Origin: Akkermansiaceae bacterium
GTDB lineage: Bacteria; Verrucomicrobiota; Verrucomicrobiia; Verrucomicrobiales; Akkermansiaceae
Assembly: GCA_021202525.1 (NCBI GenBank)
Contig: JAJQCV010000059.1
Coordinates: 1 to 53,000, forward strand
Direction of reading: 5' to 3'
Length of the DNA stretch: 53,000 nucleotides
A model generated the notes under the pieces. The model saw only the letters and a list, made by a program, of their open reading frames with translations. It made no database searches and was not told where the DNA came from. A program made the position numbers and the translations under genes. Position 1 is the stretch's first letter; every line of letters begins with the position of its first letter. Positions 8,834-20,531 of the stretch are shown here, piece after piece.

Positions 8834-9604
8834 ATGCCGCCAAGCCCGATGAACCACACCGACCGATTTACAGGGAGAGCCGGGGCCTACGTGCAAGGGC
8901 GGCCCGGATATCCCGCCGCCGTTATTGAACTGCTGACGCAGGAAACGCGCCGGGACAGTCCCCGCCTGGCGGACATAGGTTCCGGAACGGGCATTCTGTC
9001 CCGCGCCATGCTGGAACGCGGCTGGACCGTGTACGGCGTGGAACCCAACGACGACATGCGCCGGGAAGCGGAACTTTCCCTGAAGGATTTTTCCTCCTTT
9101 CATTCCATTCCGGGAACGGCGGAGCATACGTTGCTGCCTTCCGGAACCGTGGATATGGTTGCGGCGGCGCAGGCGTTCCATTGGTTTGACGCCGCTGCGT
9201 TCAAACGGGAGTGCCGCCGCATTCTGACCCGGGAAGGCAGGGCGGCCCTCCTCTGGAATTCAAGGCTGGAAGACAGCCCCGTTGTCCGTGAGGAGGGAAG
9301 CATCCACCGGCGTTATTGCCCGGATTTTCATGGATTTAGCGGAGGCCTGGCTGAGTTGACGGGCAGGATCGGGGAGTTTTTTGATCACCGCTTCCGGATA
9401 TTCCGTTTTCCGAATGATCTGGCCTACACGCGGGAACAATATCTCCGGCGCATGATGTCCACGTCCTATGCCCTGATGGAGAAGGATGGACGGCGTTCCT
9501 CCTGGCTGGACGCCCTGAACGGGCTGTTTGACCGGTTTGAGACGAATGGCCATTTGACGGTTCCGAATGAAACCGTCGTGTATCTGGGAGACTGCCGAAA
9601 GTGA
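8834..9604 (+). CDS. Class I SAM-dependent methyltransferase
   Basis: The 256-residue protein has the Rossmann-fold methyltransferase signature: motif I LADIGSGTGILS at residues 45-56, the acidic end of strand 2 in YGVEPNDDM near residue 70, and a motif IV-like VAAAQAFHWFD. The N-terminal FTGRAGAYVQGRPGYP resembles the UbiE/Coq5-like and Tam-type small-molecule methyltransferases. The AQAFHWFD form is common in that group. The substrate cannot be read from the sequence. An internal Met at residue 6 (MNHTDRF) is an alternative start. It is divergent from nadE and has no partner gene. Confidence 0.85.
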   Translation: MPPSPMNHTDRFTGRAGAYVQGRPGYPAAVIELLTQETRRDSPRLADIGSGTGILSRAMLERGWTVYGVEPNDDMRREAELSLKDFSSFHSIPGTAEHTLLPSGTVDMVAAAQAFHWFDAAAFKRECRRILTREGRAALLWNSRLEDSPVVREEGSIHRRYCPDFHGFSGGLAELTGRIGEFFDHRFRIFRFPNDLAYTREQYLRRMMSTSYALMEKDGRRSSWLDALNGLFDRFETNGHLTVPNETVVYLGDCRK

Positions 9605-9777
9605 GCCTTTCACGGTCCGTCTCGGGGGCCCTGGTTTGGGGAGAAGCCGTCTTTTTCCTCCGGCAGTAATGTGTTTCCGGGCAGGCGCCGTCCATTTTCC
9701 CGGCGGAAGGCCTGGATTCAACGAGTCTGTTTTGCCGCCTGTCCGGGAATTGGATGAAGGAGTAAAAAGGCCTTCGG

Positions 9778-10185
9778 CTAGAAGTTGGGAGAACGGAAAA
9801 GAAAGAAAACCGAGATTCCCAGAATCAACAGTCCGATGATGATGGAGGTATAGAAATGGGTTTTGTTTACATACAGAGTCCACTCCTCCTTAAGATGGGA
9901 AAAGTCTTCCCCCGCGGCATAGCGGGAAAAAAGGTCACAGAGCTGGGAGTAGTTCACATCATCGGGAGCCACGTAGAGCTCCCTCTTCTTTCCGGCGGCA
10001 AACGAAACTTCGCAATGGTAGCTTTCCGGGTCATCGCAGATGGCCTGGAGGAAATCGTTTCCGCGGGTGCAGATGATGAAAGCCTCCATGTTGTTTTTGA
10101 TGGCGGAAAGGGCTTTTTCCTGCGTTTCGCAGGGATCGCCGTCCACCTCCCACGTGACGGACGGAAAGGATGAGTCAGAATTCAT
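9778..10185 (-). CDS. Hypothetical tail-anchored membrane protein
   Basis: I do not recognise this protein. From the Met at 10185 it has 135 residues: a soluble, acidic N-terminal region with EVDGDPCETQEKALSAIKNN and a single C-terminal membrane helix (SIIIGLLILGISVFFLF), followed by four residues (RSPNF begins at the helix end). That layout suggests a tail-anchored protein with its soluble part in the cytoplasm. The frame is open upstream to 10479, and other Met starts (for example near 10332) are possible. The start is therefore uncertain. Confidence 0.5.
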   Translation of the reverse strand: MNSDSSFPSVTWEVDGDPCETQEKALSAIKNNMEAFIICTRGNDFLQAICDDPESYHCEVSFAAGKKRELYVAPDDVNYSQLCDLFSRYAAGEDFSHLKEEWTLYVNKTHFYTSIIIGLLILGISVFFLFRSPNF

Positions 10186-10662
10186 AGGTGAAAATAGAGA
10201 TACTTGAAATATGAAGGGCGGGTTCTCCAAAAGCCAGTAAAAATGAATCCCCGGGTTTATTTCCATGAGAGAACCGGAAGCTCCCATGCAGGAAATTCCT
10301 TTTTCCCATGAATTCATCATCCCATCGGCCATTTCCGGCAGGTATTCCTCCCCGGACAGGCATCCTCTGGAAGATGGAGTGAAGTTCCATAGTGCTGCGC
10401 GGAATCTTACGGAAAATCCAGAGGCCGTGGACGTAGCGACGGGAGAAGGACGTCCAACGATGGCCGTTTCCGGTTTCATTCCAGCGTGGCACGGTTTCTT
10501 CCCGTCTTTTTTCCCGTTCGGGTTTTCCGGTCAGTCCTTCACCAAATTTTCCGCATTTGGACGGGAATGCCTTTTCATGCCCCTGTGGGGAACAGTCTGT
10601 GAAGATACGGGGCCGGGATTTTTCTTTCACGCTATTCTTGCTTTATCCGCAGGCGTTTTCCG
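10186..10662. other. Intergenic; region upstream of the PP2C gene
   Basis: No convincing gene. The frame of the preceding minus-strand gene remains open through part of it, so that gene may start further upstream. The PP2C promoter lies at its right end. Confidence 0.4.
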
Positions 10663-10671
10663 TGCTATAAT
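10663..10671 (+). promoter_or_regulatory. Extended -10 promoter (TGcTATAAT) of the PP2C gene
   Basis: A perfect TATAAT at 10666-10671 is preceded by TG one base away, the extended -10 form. No good -35 box is seen. Only 11 bases separate it from the ATG at 10683, so the expected start point leaves a leader of about five bases without room for a Shine-Dalgarno site. Confidence 0.6.
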
Positions 10672-10682
10672 CGTCCACCACC

Positions 10683-11465
10683 ATGACGCAGCAGCCTTTT
10701 TCCCAAGAACCTTTTCTGGTCTCCGGATTGCACGGGGACCAGATTCTGGGCGCCCGCAGCAATCAGCAGGATTCCTTTTCCATTCTGGCCGGAGAGGATG
10801 CCCTGGTTCTTCTGCTGGCGGACGGCATGGGCGGCTACAGCGGCGGGGAACTGGCCAGCCGTGCCGCCGTGGACAGGTTTACGCGGACATTTGAACGGGA
10901 AAGCCGCCATTCTCCGGGAAAACGGATGAAGGCTGCCGTAATTGCCGCCAACGAGGAAGTGCGCGCCGCCCGGAAGAAGAGAGGAACGGACGACGACATG
11001 GGAACCACGCTGGTGGGCGCCTGGATAGGCCCGGAAGGGCTGAGGTGGGTCAGCGTGGGGGACTCCCTCCTTCTTTTGATCCGGGAGGAAAAAATGTTTT
11101 TGCTCAATACCCTGCACCAGTACTCCACGGAACTGGAACAAATGGTGGAGGAAGGTTTCATCAGCCGGGAGGAGGCGCTCAGCCATCCTTCCCGCCACTC
11201 CCTGACGTCCGCCCTGATGGGCAATGAAGTCCCTCTGGTGGATCTGCATGATGAATGTTTTCCCCTGCTGCCCGGAGACCGCCTTCTGGTGGCCAGCGAC
11301 GGAGTGGGCCCCTACCTTGATTCGCTGGGGCCGGCGGGAATGCGGTATTTGTCCCTCCTGTCCGCCGAGGAACTGGTGCGTTCCGTTCTGGACGGCATCG
11401 GCAGGGACGGCGCTCCCAACCAGGACAACGCCACGCTGATATGCGTGGAAATAACGGGAGCGTGA
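10683..11465 (+). CDS. PP2C-family Ser/Thr protein phosphatase
   Basis: This 260-residue cytosolic phosphatase should remove phosphate from Ser/Thr residues using two metal ions. The PP2C motifs are in order: RSNQQDS (25-31), LLADGMGGYSGGE (45-57), DMGTTL (106-111), SVGDS (125-129), HSLTSALMG (173-181), ASDGVG (205-210) and QDNATLI near the end. No membrane or sensor domain is fused. A possible partner is the Hanks-type kinase at 46.1 kb, but they are not linked in an operon. The start fits an extended -10 element 11 bases upstream. Confidence 0.93.
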   Translation: MTQQPFSQEPFLVSGLHGDQILGARSNQQDSFSILAGEDALVLLLADGMGGYSGGELASRAAVDRFTRTFERESRHSPGKRMKAAVIAANEEVRAARKKRGTDDDMGTTLVGAWIGPEGLRWVSVGDSLLLLIREEKMFLLNTLHQYSTELEQMVEEGFISREEALSHPSRHSLTSALMGNEVPLVDLHDECFPLLPGDRLLVASDGVGPYLDSLGPAGMRYLSLLSAEELVRSVLDGIGRDGAPNQDNATLICVEITGA

Positions 11466-11747
11466 TTTTTTAACGGATTTTGACGGAAGGATTGTTCCCG
11501 TTCACGGGGACGGCGTCCGAGAGCATGGCCCCCCTTCCGTCAGAGAGAGAAGAGGAAAACTCCTGCGGTGCACTCCGGAGGAAGCCCGGACTGGAGCGGC
11601 GGGAGGGCGGTATGCGGCCATGAAGGGAAACTGCGAGTGTATGGCCTGTGCAGGGATGGCGAAGGACATATTTTTCTTCTAATGCCGCCCTTTTGAGTTC
11701 CGGCGGACTGCCGTCGATAAAAATTGCCGGGGACGGTGAAAAATAAA
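11466..11747. ncRNA. Structured non-coding region, candidate RNA
   Basis: There is no gene between the PP2C stop and the carB terminator, yet inverted repeats are dense. A perfect 10-bp stem pairs TGACGGAAGG (11481-11490) with its complement (11533-11542). It encloses two small hairpins, CCCGT/ACGGG at 11497-11508 and GGAC-ggc-GTCC at 11508-11518, which overlap by one base. A second element pairs GGCCAT (11616-11621) with ATGGCC (11641-11646), with TGC/GCA just outside. I could not match it to RNase P, SRP RNA, tmRNA or a known riboswitch. Strand and expression are unknown. Confidence 0.3.
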
Positions 11748-11778
11748 GAGGCTGCCCCGCTCCCGGCGGGCCAGCCTC
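11748..11778 (-). terminator. Rho-independent terminator of carB
   Basis: On the minus strand, GAGGCTG pairs with CAGCCTC around a G+C-rich inner stem, followed by TTTATTTTT. It begins 26 bases after the carB stop. Confidence 0.85.
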
Positions 11779-11804
11779 CTTGATTGCCAGTAGTTGTTCC
11801 GTTC

Positions 11805-14999
<3,195 letters not shown>

Positions 15000-15012
15000 G
15001 GTATGATGCCTC

Positions 15013-15041
15013 TATATATAATCCGTGGTGGTTAACAATAA
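15013..15041 (-). promoter_or_regulatory. Predicted carB promoter, near-leaderless
   Basis: On the minus strand, TTATTG (weak -35), a 17-base spacer and TATATA (-10) end 13 bases before the carB ATG. Transcription would start about six bases before the start codon. Confidence 0.4.
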
Positions 15042-15453
15042 ATGCCGGAAACAGGGTCCGCCCAAGGTGCGTTGCCTCTCCGCTCCGCATACCCGGCGCG
15101 TGACCTGACGCACAGTAAGGGACGCCGCGCGATAAGTCCAGACAAAACAACAGGGAGCCAACAGGAAGCTTCAAGAGAAGGCTTGTGCCGGAACCGGGCG
15201 TTTTGAACGGAAAAGGGAGGATGCGGCCATGGGGCTGTGCCTGTTCTCCATCCCCTGCCGGGGAGGTCCGGCAAGCGCCGCCGCCCGGACCGGACGCAGG
15301 ATTTCTTCATGCGGCCCTTGCGGGGCCGGACGGAGCTTTTCCGGCATCGTCCGGCGTGCGTGCCCCTTTTATTTCATCGGGCTCCGGTCCGGGGGAACTC
15401 CGCATCACTCCGTTCTTGCCATTTTCCGCCGTGCCTATACTCTGGGGAAGAAG
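15042..15453. other. Divergent intergenic region
   Basis: Control region between carB and the secreted protein gene. The plus-strand frame is open through it from 15229, but the residues look non-coding and the signal peptide begins only at 15454. Confidence 0.4.
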
Positions 15454-16266
15454 ATGAGGAATGCCCTGATGTTAATTTGCTGTCTCGGCCTGCTGTGTTC
15501 TCCGGCGGCCCTGTCGGCGGGTTCTTCCGCCGCAGCCCGGCCGTCTGCCGGACAGCCGGAAAACGATGCCGCATGGTATCGGTCCGTGAGGAGCGGACTG
15601 TCCCGGTTCAAGGACGGGGGCGGCTACAAGGCCAACCGGCAGGCGCTGGAAGCCCTGGTGCAGAAAGCCTGCCGCTGGGATTCCAAGGCCGGAAAACCCG
15701 TTTTTCTCATTCAGGAAGCCAGGCCCTCCTTCTGTTCCTCCGCGTGTTACCTCCTTCTTCTTAAAGCTCTGGAAACGTGGGATTCCGGACGGTCCGGCCC
15801 CGTCATTTCCGAGCGCGCGTGGATGGCCCTGATGCCCCGCATCGGCCAGCATGACGGCGACGGTCCGTGGGGCTGGGCCAACGCGAACGGACCGGGATTT
15901 GCCGTGCTGGTGCATTCCCTGGGCGCGGGGGTGAACTTCGAGGACTGGGCGCAGGCCCGCCCGGGCGATTTCATGAAGATTTTCTGGACGGACCATATTG
16001 GCCGCAGGGAATCCGGGCACCTGACGGTGCTGGTGAAGGACGGCGGGGACGAAGTGACTTTCTGGTCTTCCAACGTGCCGGACGGCTATGGAGCCAGGAC
16101 GATTCCCAAATCCAAAATCAAGAGGGTCATTTTCACGCGCATCACCCGGCCGGAACGGTTTAACCTGGCTCCTTCCATCGGCCATCATGCATGGCTGGCT
16201 TCCCTGCTGAAGCAGGACGTGAGCATGAAGGAGGTCCGCAGGCACTGCGGCATGAAGGAACACTGA
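15454..16266 (+). CDS. Secreted protein with NlpC/P60- or CHAP-like features
   Basis: The 270-residue protein starts with a clear signal peptide (LMLICCLGLLCSPAALSAGS). The mature part contains RPSFCSSACYLLLLKAL and, about 80 residues later, GRRESGHLTVLVKDGGDEVTF. A Cys at the start of a helix followed by a His in a strand is the pattern of NlpC/P60 and CHAP cysteine peptidases or amidases, often acting on peptidoglycan. NWNSN-type matches are lacking, so this fold is inferred from pattern only. GGGAAGAAG precedes the ATG. The DNA glycosylase gene starts 13 bases downstream, so the two are probably co-transcribed, with no obvious functional link. Confidence 0.7.
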   Translation: MRNALMLICCLGLLCSPAALSAGSSAAARPSAGQPENDAAWYRSVRSGLSRFKDGGGYKANRQALEALVQKACRWDSKAGKPVFLIQEARPSFCSSACYLLLLKALETWDSGRSGPVISERAWMALMPRIGQHDGDGPWGWANANGPGFAVLVHSLGAGVNFEDWAQARPGDFMKIFWTDHIGRRESGHLTVLVKDGGDEVTFWSSNVPDGYGARTIPKSKIKRVIFTRITRPERFNLAPSIGHHAWLASLLKQDVSMKEVRRHCGMKEH

Positions 16267-16279
16267 ATATCCCGGCACG

Positions 16280-16813
16280 ATGGAGGAAATTCAGCAATTT
16301 GGGGAGAAACGTTCCTTTCCGCCGTCCGTGACGCCGGAATGTTCCGTACTGGTGCTTGGCTCCCTGCCGGGGGACGAGTCCCTGCGGCAGGTGCAGTATT
16401 ACGCCCATCCGCGCAACGCGTTCTGGAAAATCATGGGCGAACTGCTGGGGTTCGACTTCTCCCTGCCGTATGAGGAACGCCTGCGCCTGCTCAACCGCGG
16501 GGGCGTGGGGCTGTGGGACGTGGTGGCCTCCGGCGTCAGGCCCGGAAGCCTGGACCAGCACATCACCCGGGAACGGCCCAATGACATCGCCGCGCTGCTG
16601 GAACGCTTTCCCGGCATTCGCACGGTATGCTGCAACGGCACCGCCTCCTACAAGTACCTTAAACGGTATTTTCCGGAACTGTTTCTCCGGGAATCCCCCC
16701 GCATCATCCAGATGCCGTCCACCAGTCCGGCGGCGGCACGGCTGAGCTACGACCAGAAGCTCCGGGCGTACGGGGAAGTGATTCTCCCCCGCCTCCAAGG
16801 CATGGCGGAATAG
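16280..16813 (+). CDS. DNA glycosylase, UDG superfamily (hypoxanthine-DNA glycosylase type)
   Basis: The 177-residue enzyme should excise a deaminated base, probably hypoxanthine, from DNA for base-excision repair. It carries the family-6 (HDG) motif VLVLGSLPGDESL at residues 23-35, then YYAHPRNAFWKIMGEL with the catalytic Asn46. A C-terminal MPSTSPAAA is the second UDG-superfamily motif. It has the compact length of this family and is not a Ung-type uracil glycosylase, since it lacks the GQDPYH motif. It follows the secreted protein gene by 13 bases and converges on the ankyrin protein gene. Confidence 0.88.
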   Translation: MEEIQQFGEKRSFPPSVTPECSVLVLGSLPGDESLRQVQYYAHPRNAFWKIMGELLGFDFSLPYEERLRLLNRGGVGLWDVVASGVRPGSLDQHITRERPNDIAALLERFPGIRTVCCNGTASYKYLKRYFPELFLRESPRIIQMPSTSPAAARLSYDQKLRAYGEVILPRLQGMAE

Positions 16814-16842
16814 GGCTGATCGGGGCAATTTCCGGAAGCTCC

Positions 16843-17913
16843 CTATTTCAGTTCCCTGGAAGTCTTTGCCCCGGCGGCTTTCAGAAGCTTGACCATCGCG
16901 CTCTTTTGCGTGGCGATGGCCCGGTCCAGGGCCGTCGTGCCGTCCTTGGCGCGGCGGTTGACGTCCGCCTTGTAACGGATCAGCAGGCTGGCGACGGCTT
17001 CCAGGGCCGGGTCTTCGGCATTGGTGGAATTGGCTGCGGCCCAGAGGGCTGTTTCCCCGTTGCCGGGCTTGTAGTTTCTTTTGCGCGGCAGCGTCAGCGT
17101 TTTGTCGGGGTCCGCCCCGTATTCCAAAAGCATGGCTGCGAATTCCTTCTGCCCGTGCCTTGCGGCCCAGACAAGCAGGGGATAGCCCGAATCCCTTACG
17201 TAGTCGGGGTCGGCTCCGTTTTCCAGCAGGTACTTCGCCTTGGAAAGAGGATAGTCGTTGGAATAGCGGCTGAGCAGGGAGAACGAATTGCCGATCTTGC
17301 CGTTTTCCTTCAATTCCACATTGACGTCCGCACCATTGGCAATGAGCAGGTCCGCCAGTTCGTAAAACTCCATGTTGACGGCCAGGGCCAGGGGGCAGGA
17401 TTTGTAATTCTTCGTATCTTCCCCCTGGTAGTTGACGTCCGCTCCGGCGCGGATGAAGGCGCTGACTGCGGCCAGGTCCGGAGCCGTCCCCTGCGCGGAG
17501 ATTTTCCCTTTCCTGTCGCGGCCCGGTGTTTTGACGACCACTTCTCTCTCTGCCCTGTAACCCTTGAACTTGTACAGGTATTCGTACAGTTCCAGACTCT
17601 TTTTCTCCCGCGTGGCCTGGTCCATGGACGGGTTCACGGGCAGGGGAGCCATCCTGGGAATCAGACGCAGGGAGCGTTCTGCCGTGCGGTGCCCCTGTTT
17701 GGCTGCCTTGGAAAACCAGAATTTGGCCTGGGACGAGCTGCGCTTGACTCCGTCCCCTTTCAGGTAGCAGAGCCCCAGCCGGTACTGGGCCTCCGCCTTT
17801 CCGGTCTTGGCTTCCGCATAAATCTGTTTGCCTTCTTCCGGAGTGACGGCGCGGACGGGGGCCAAGCCGGCAAGAGCGGCGGCCAGGAGCAGGATGAATG
17901 GGTATGTGTTCAT
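16843..17913 (-). CDS. Secreted Sel1-repeat and ankyrin-repeat protein
   Basis: The 356-residue protein has a signal peptide (PFILLLAAALAGLAPVRA), one or two Sel1-type repeats (AEAQYRLGLCYLKGDGVKRS, FWFSKAAKQGH) and then ankyrin repeats. The ankyrin units are marked by LAAVSAFIRAGADVNYQG, ELADLLIANGADVNVE, AKYLLENGADPDYV, EFAAMLLEYGADPDKT, VASLLIRYKADVNRR and GTTALDRAIATQKSAMVKLL. Both repeat types bind proteins, so this is probably a periplasmic scaffold or inhibitor; no catalytic domain is seen. It is 36 bases downstream of the delta' subunit gene on the same strand, so the two may share a transcript. Confidence 0.88.
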   Translation of the reverse strand: MNTYPFILLLAAALAGLAPVRAVTPEEGKQIYAEAKTGKAEAQYRLGLCYLKGDGVKRSSSQAKFWFSKAAKQGHRTAERSLRLIPRMAPLPVNPSMDQATREKKSLELYEYLYKFKGYRAEREVVVKTPGRDRKGKISAQGTAPDLAAVSAFIRAGADVNYQGEDTKNYKSCPLALAVNMEFYELADLLIANGADVNVELKENGKIGNSFSLLSRYSNDYPLSKAKYLLENGADPDYVRDSGYPLLVWAARHGQKEFAAMLLEYGADPDKTLTLPRKRNYKPGNGETALWAAANSTNAEDPALEAVASLLIRYKADVNRRAKDGTTALDRAIATQKSAMVKLLKAAGAKTSRELK

Positions 17914-17949
17914 GGGTGTGTTGGTTTGGGAAAAAGGGGGGCTGCCCGG

Positions 17950-18918
17950 TCAGGAGGAGCCTACGGCGGCCAGCAGGTGCACATCCAGAGCCAGAGCCTC
18001 GTGAATATTGAAGTTCAGATCGTCCCGCAGTTTGTTGAGCGCTTCCATGCGCCGCAGCAGTTCGTTCACGGGCATCTGTGCGGCCAGGGTCTGCACCTCC
18101 GGATGGATGGGCGCTACTTCCGGAGCGCCGGAAGCGATCAGCGCCGCCTGCCCGAACCAGCTGATCAGCAATTCAAGGGCCTGGGTGCGCTGTTCCAGGT
18201 ACTCCGTTTCTATCTGGGCGGCGTTGGCGTCCTTGTTGCGGGACTCCCAGTCCGTGGTGTCCGTGCCCTGGGCGGCCTCCTTCGCTTCGTCTTTCAAAGC
18301 CTGGTTCATGTTTTTGGTGATGGCGGCCTTCGCTTCCGCCATGACGTCGAGGAACTTGCTGCGGAAGGCCAGGGCCGCCAGGTCGTTGTTCAGGTTGCGG
18401 CAGGTTTCCAGCCAGTGGGGAAGCAGGGCCTCCTGGATGGGAGTGAGCCTGAATTCTCCGGATTGCAGGAGATTGACACGTACGCAGCGTGAAATAATCG
18501 TCTGCAAGAGCTGGTCAGGCTGGGCAGTGGTCAGGATGAGCAGGCATTGGCTGGGCGGTTCTTCCAGAGTTTTCAGGAAGGCGTTGGCGGCTTCGTCATT
18601 CATGCGTTCCGCATCCATGAACACGGCAATCTTCCATTTTCCCTCCGCCGCGCATTGTTGAAGAAAGGGCTCCACACCCCGGATGTCGTCCCGCAGAATG
18701 CGGCGGGACTTGGATTTGGGGCGCACCAGCCGGCAGTATTCGTCGCGCACGCCGTCCAAATGGTCCGCCCGGATTCCGTTGATCAGTTCCAGCAGCTGCA
18801 GGATCAGGCGGGACGCGCCCTGGTGCTCGTCCCCCACGATGAGAAGGGCATGGGGAAGCCTGTTGCGGGAGAAGGCGGTGCGGAGCAGGTCGAACGCTTG
18901 GGATGCCGTGAATGCCAT
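17950..18918 (-). CDS. holB: DNA polymerase III delta' subunit-like clamp-loader protein
   Basis: The 322-residue protein resembles delta' (HolB), a non-catalytic AAA+ member of the clamp loader that opens the sliding clamp during replication. Supporting segments are [20 protein letters not shown] in place of a Walker A loop, [20 protein letters not shown] and [17 protein letters not shown] (typical delta' strand and sensor regions), and [15 protein letters not shown]. The P-loop is degenerate, as expected for delta'. The zinc-binding Cys cluster seen in many homologues is absent. Its C-terminal third is helical and diverged. It is divergent from hisI. Confidence 0.85.
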   Translation of the reverse strand: MAFTASQAFDLLRTAFSRNRLPHALLIVGDEHQGASRLILQLLELINGIRADHLDGVRDEYCRLVRPKSKSRRILRDDIRGVEPFLQQCAAEGKWKIAVFMDAERMNDEAANAFLKTLEEPPSQCLLILTTAQPDQLLQTIISRCVRVNLLQSGEFRLTPIQEALLPHWLETCRNLNNDLAALAFRSKFLDVMAEAKAAITKNMNQALKDEAKEAAQGTDTTDWESRNKDANAAQIETEYLEQRTQALELLISWFGQAALIASGAPEVAPIHPEVQTLAAQMPVNELLRRMEALNKLRDDLNFNIHEALALDVHLLAAVGSS

Positions 18919-18963
18919 ACCGCCCTATGAAAGCATTTCGTTGCGTCAGAGCAACAGAAAAGA

Positions 18964-18993
18964 TTGGTATATGCCGAATATTTCATGTACTAA
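18964..18993 (+). promoter_or_regulatory. Predicted hisI promoter, near-leaderless
   Basis: TTGGTA (-35), an 18-base spacer and TACTAA (-10) end 11 bases before the hisI ATG at 19005. The start point would leave about a four-base leader. A GGGGG run lies within those 11 bases, so a longer leader from another start could still use it as a ribosome site. Confidence 0.35.
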
Positions 18994-19004
18994 GGGGGCC
19001 GGTT

Positions 19005-19496
19005 ATGGAACAAAATGACATCGCATCCAGGATTGTCTTTGCCGACCGCGGCAAGGTGAATGTGGAAAAAGGCGTGGAATTCGCCCCCAAATTTGACCAG
19101 AACGGCCTGATTCCGGCCCTGGCCATGGACCATGTGACCCATGAACCCCTGATGCTGGCCTACATGAATGCGGAATCCCTGCGCATGACCATGGAACTGG
19201 GGGAAGCCGTTTATTATTCCCGCAGCCGCCAGGAAATCTGGCACAAGGGCGCGACCAGCGGCCACGTGCAGAAAGTGAAGCAAATATTGATCGACTGCGA
19301 CCAGGACGCCCTGATCGTGCTGGTGGACCAGTGCGGCGCCGGAGCCTGCCACACCGGGCACCACTCCTGTTTTTACCGTTCCGTCCCGTTTGGCGACGAA
19401 TTGAAAGCCCAGCCGCAGGGGCAGCCCGTTACCCTGCGGGAAGCGGACGGCGGCGTGGTCTTTGATGCCGAGGCCGTGTACGGCAAGGGCCATTGA
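19005..19496 (+). CDS. hisI: Phosphoribosyl-AMP cyclohydrolase
   Basis: HisI hydrolyses the adenine ring of phosphoribosyl-AMP in histidine synthesis, using zinc. The 163-residue protein shows [16 protein letters not shown], the ExWHKG-type segment [12 protein letters not shown], the acidic [13 protein letters not shown] and the zinc-cysteine region [15 protein letters not shown]. The HisE pyrophosphohydrolase domain of bifunctional HisIE is absent. Other his genes are not nearby. The frame is open upstream, but the ATG at 19005 lies just before family similarity begins. Confidence 0.96.
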   Translation: MEQNDIASRIVFADRGKVNVEKGVEFAPKFDQNGLIPALAMDHVTHEPLMLAYMNAESLRMTMELGEAVYYSRSRQEIWHKGATSGHVQKVKQILIDCDQDALIVLVDQCGAGACHTGHHSCFYRSVPFGDELKAQPQGQPVTLREADGGVVFDAEAVYGKGH

Positions 19497-19530
19497 TTCT
19501 TCTTTTGCGCGTCAATCTGCGTTCACCGGG

Positions 19531-19560
19531 TTGACGCGGTCTCGTTGCCTCCTGTAAAGT
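19531..19560 (+). promoter_or_regulatory. Promoter overlapping the start of the BamD-like gene
   Basis: TTGACG (-35, five of six consensus bases), an 18-base spacer and TAAAGT (-10) end one base before the ATG at 19562. Transcription would begin about 19567, at or next to the in-frame GTG at 19568. A leaderless GTG start would give MKKLLVIM, a textbook lipoprotein N-terminus. Confidence 0.45.
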
Positions 19561-19561
19561 C

Positions 19562-20512
19562 ATGAATGTGAAAAAGCTGCTTGTCATCATGGCCGCCGTG
19601 GCCGGAACCTTCGTACTATGCCAGTGTTCTTCGGAAGCGCCCCCGCCCCCCGGAACCGTCCGCATGGTGGACCAGAAAGCCATCTCCCTGATGCAGGAAG
19701 CCAGGGGGAAGGAGGAGAAAAACGATCTTTCCGGAGCCATCAAGAAGTACAAGCGCTTGGTGGAAAAGCATCCCCTTTCACGGGAAGCCCCGCAGGCCAG
19801 ATTCAGAATGGCGGAACTTTACGAGGCCAGGAAGGACCCTGCCGAAGCGTTTGACCAGTACCAGAAGCTGATAGACCGCCACCCGGACAGCCCCCTGTAT
19901 GCCAAGGCCATGGAACGGCAAAAGGAAATGGCCTTCGGCGCGGCCAGCGGCGCGCTGACCAACCGTGTTCTGTGGATGTTCGACGTACGGATGGACCCCA
20001 GGAACGTGACGGAATGGCTGAACCACGTGCGGGACAACGCTCCTTATGCGCCTTCCGCCCCGCAGGCCATGAACGTGCTGGGCAATTATCTGGCAACGCG
20101 CGGCCGCATGAAGGAAGCCATTGAAGCCTACCAGAATCTGGTGGACAACCATCCGGACTCTCCGCTGGCCCCCACGGCCCAGCTCCAGATTGCCACCCTG
20201 TACCGCCAGGCGGCGGCCGACGGCGACCGCAACCACGTCAACGTGGCCCGCGCGCAGGAAGCGTATGAAGACTACCTGCAGCGTTACCCGAACACCGCCA
20301 AGGCCGGAGCCGCCCGCGCGGACCTGGCCGCCATGAAACGGGAACTGATAGCCCAGCAGCTGGAAGTGGCGGAATACTACCTGACCAAGATGAAGGACAC
20401 GAACGCGGCCATCTTCTGCTACCAGGAAGTAGCTTCCAAAGGAGGAGCCAATCCCGCCGCCGCCGCAAAGGCGAAGGCGCGCCTGAAGCAATTGGGCGTG
20501 ACCGTCAGGTAA
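19562..20512 (+). CDS. TPR lipoprotein, BamD-like outer-membrane assembly factor
   Basis: The 316-residue protein has a lipoprotein signal (LLVIMAAVAGTFVLCQC, acylated at Cys20 or Cys22; the lipobox is imperfect). TPR-type repeats follow, such as DLSGAIKKYKRLVEKHPLS, DPAEAFDQYQKLIDRHPDS, MKEAIEAYQNLVDNHPDS and AQEAYEDYLQRYPNTAKA. Repeats ending in P-x-S/T with long helices are those of BamD/YfiO-type proteins, which help BamA insert beta-barrels. The neighbouring LptE-like gene supports an outer-membrane role. The start is either ATG 19562 or GTG 19568, because a promoter overlaps the region. YbgF/CpoB-like function is the main alternative. Confidence 0.78.
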   Translation: MNVKKLLVIMAAVAGTFVLCQCSSEAPPPPGTVRMVDQKAISLMQEARGKEEKNDLSGAIKKYKRLVEKHPLSREAPQARFRMAELYEARKDPAEAFDQYQKLIDRHPDSPLYAKAMERQKEMAFGAASGALTNRVLWMFDVRMDPRNVTEWLNHVRDNAPYAPSAPQAMNVLGNYLATRGRMKEAIEAYQNLVDNHPDSPLAPTAQLQIATLYRQAAADGDRNHVNVARAQEAYEDYLQRYPNTAKAGAARADLAAMKRELIAQQLEVAEYYLTKMKDTNAAIFCYQEVASKGGANPAAAAKAKARLKQLGVTVR

Positions 20513-20531
20513 CAGAATCCCTCCCGCCATC

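Noticed and set aside
11540..11660. SRP RNA or RNase P RNA
   Set aside because: CTCCGGAGGAAGCCCGGA superficially recalls the SRP core, but the asymmetric loop and flanking conserved bases do not fit; RNase P signatures are absent.
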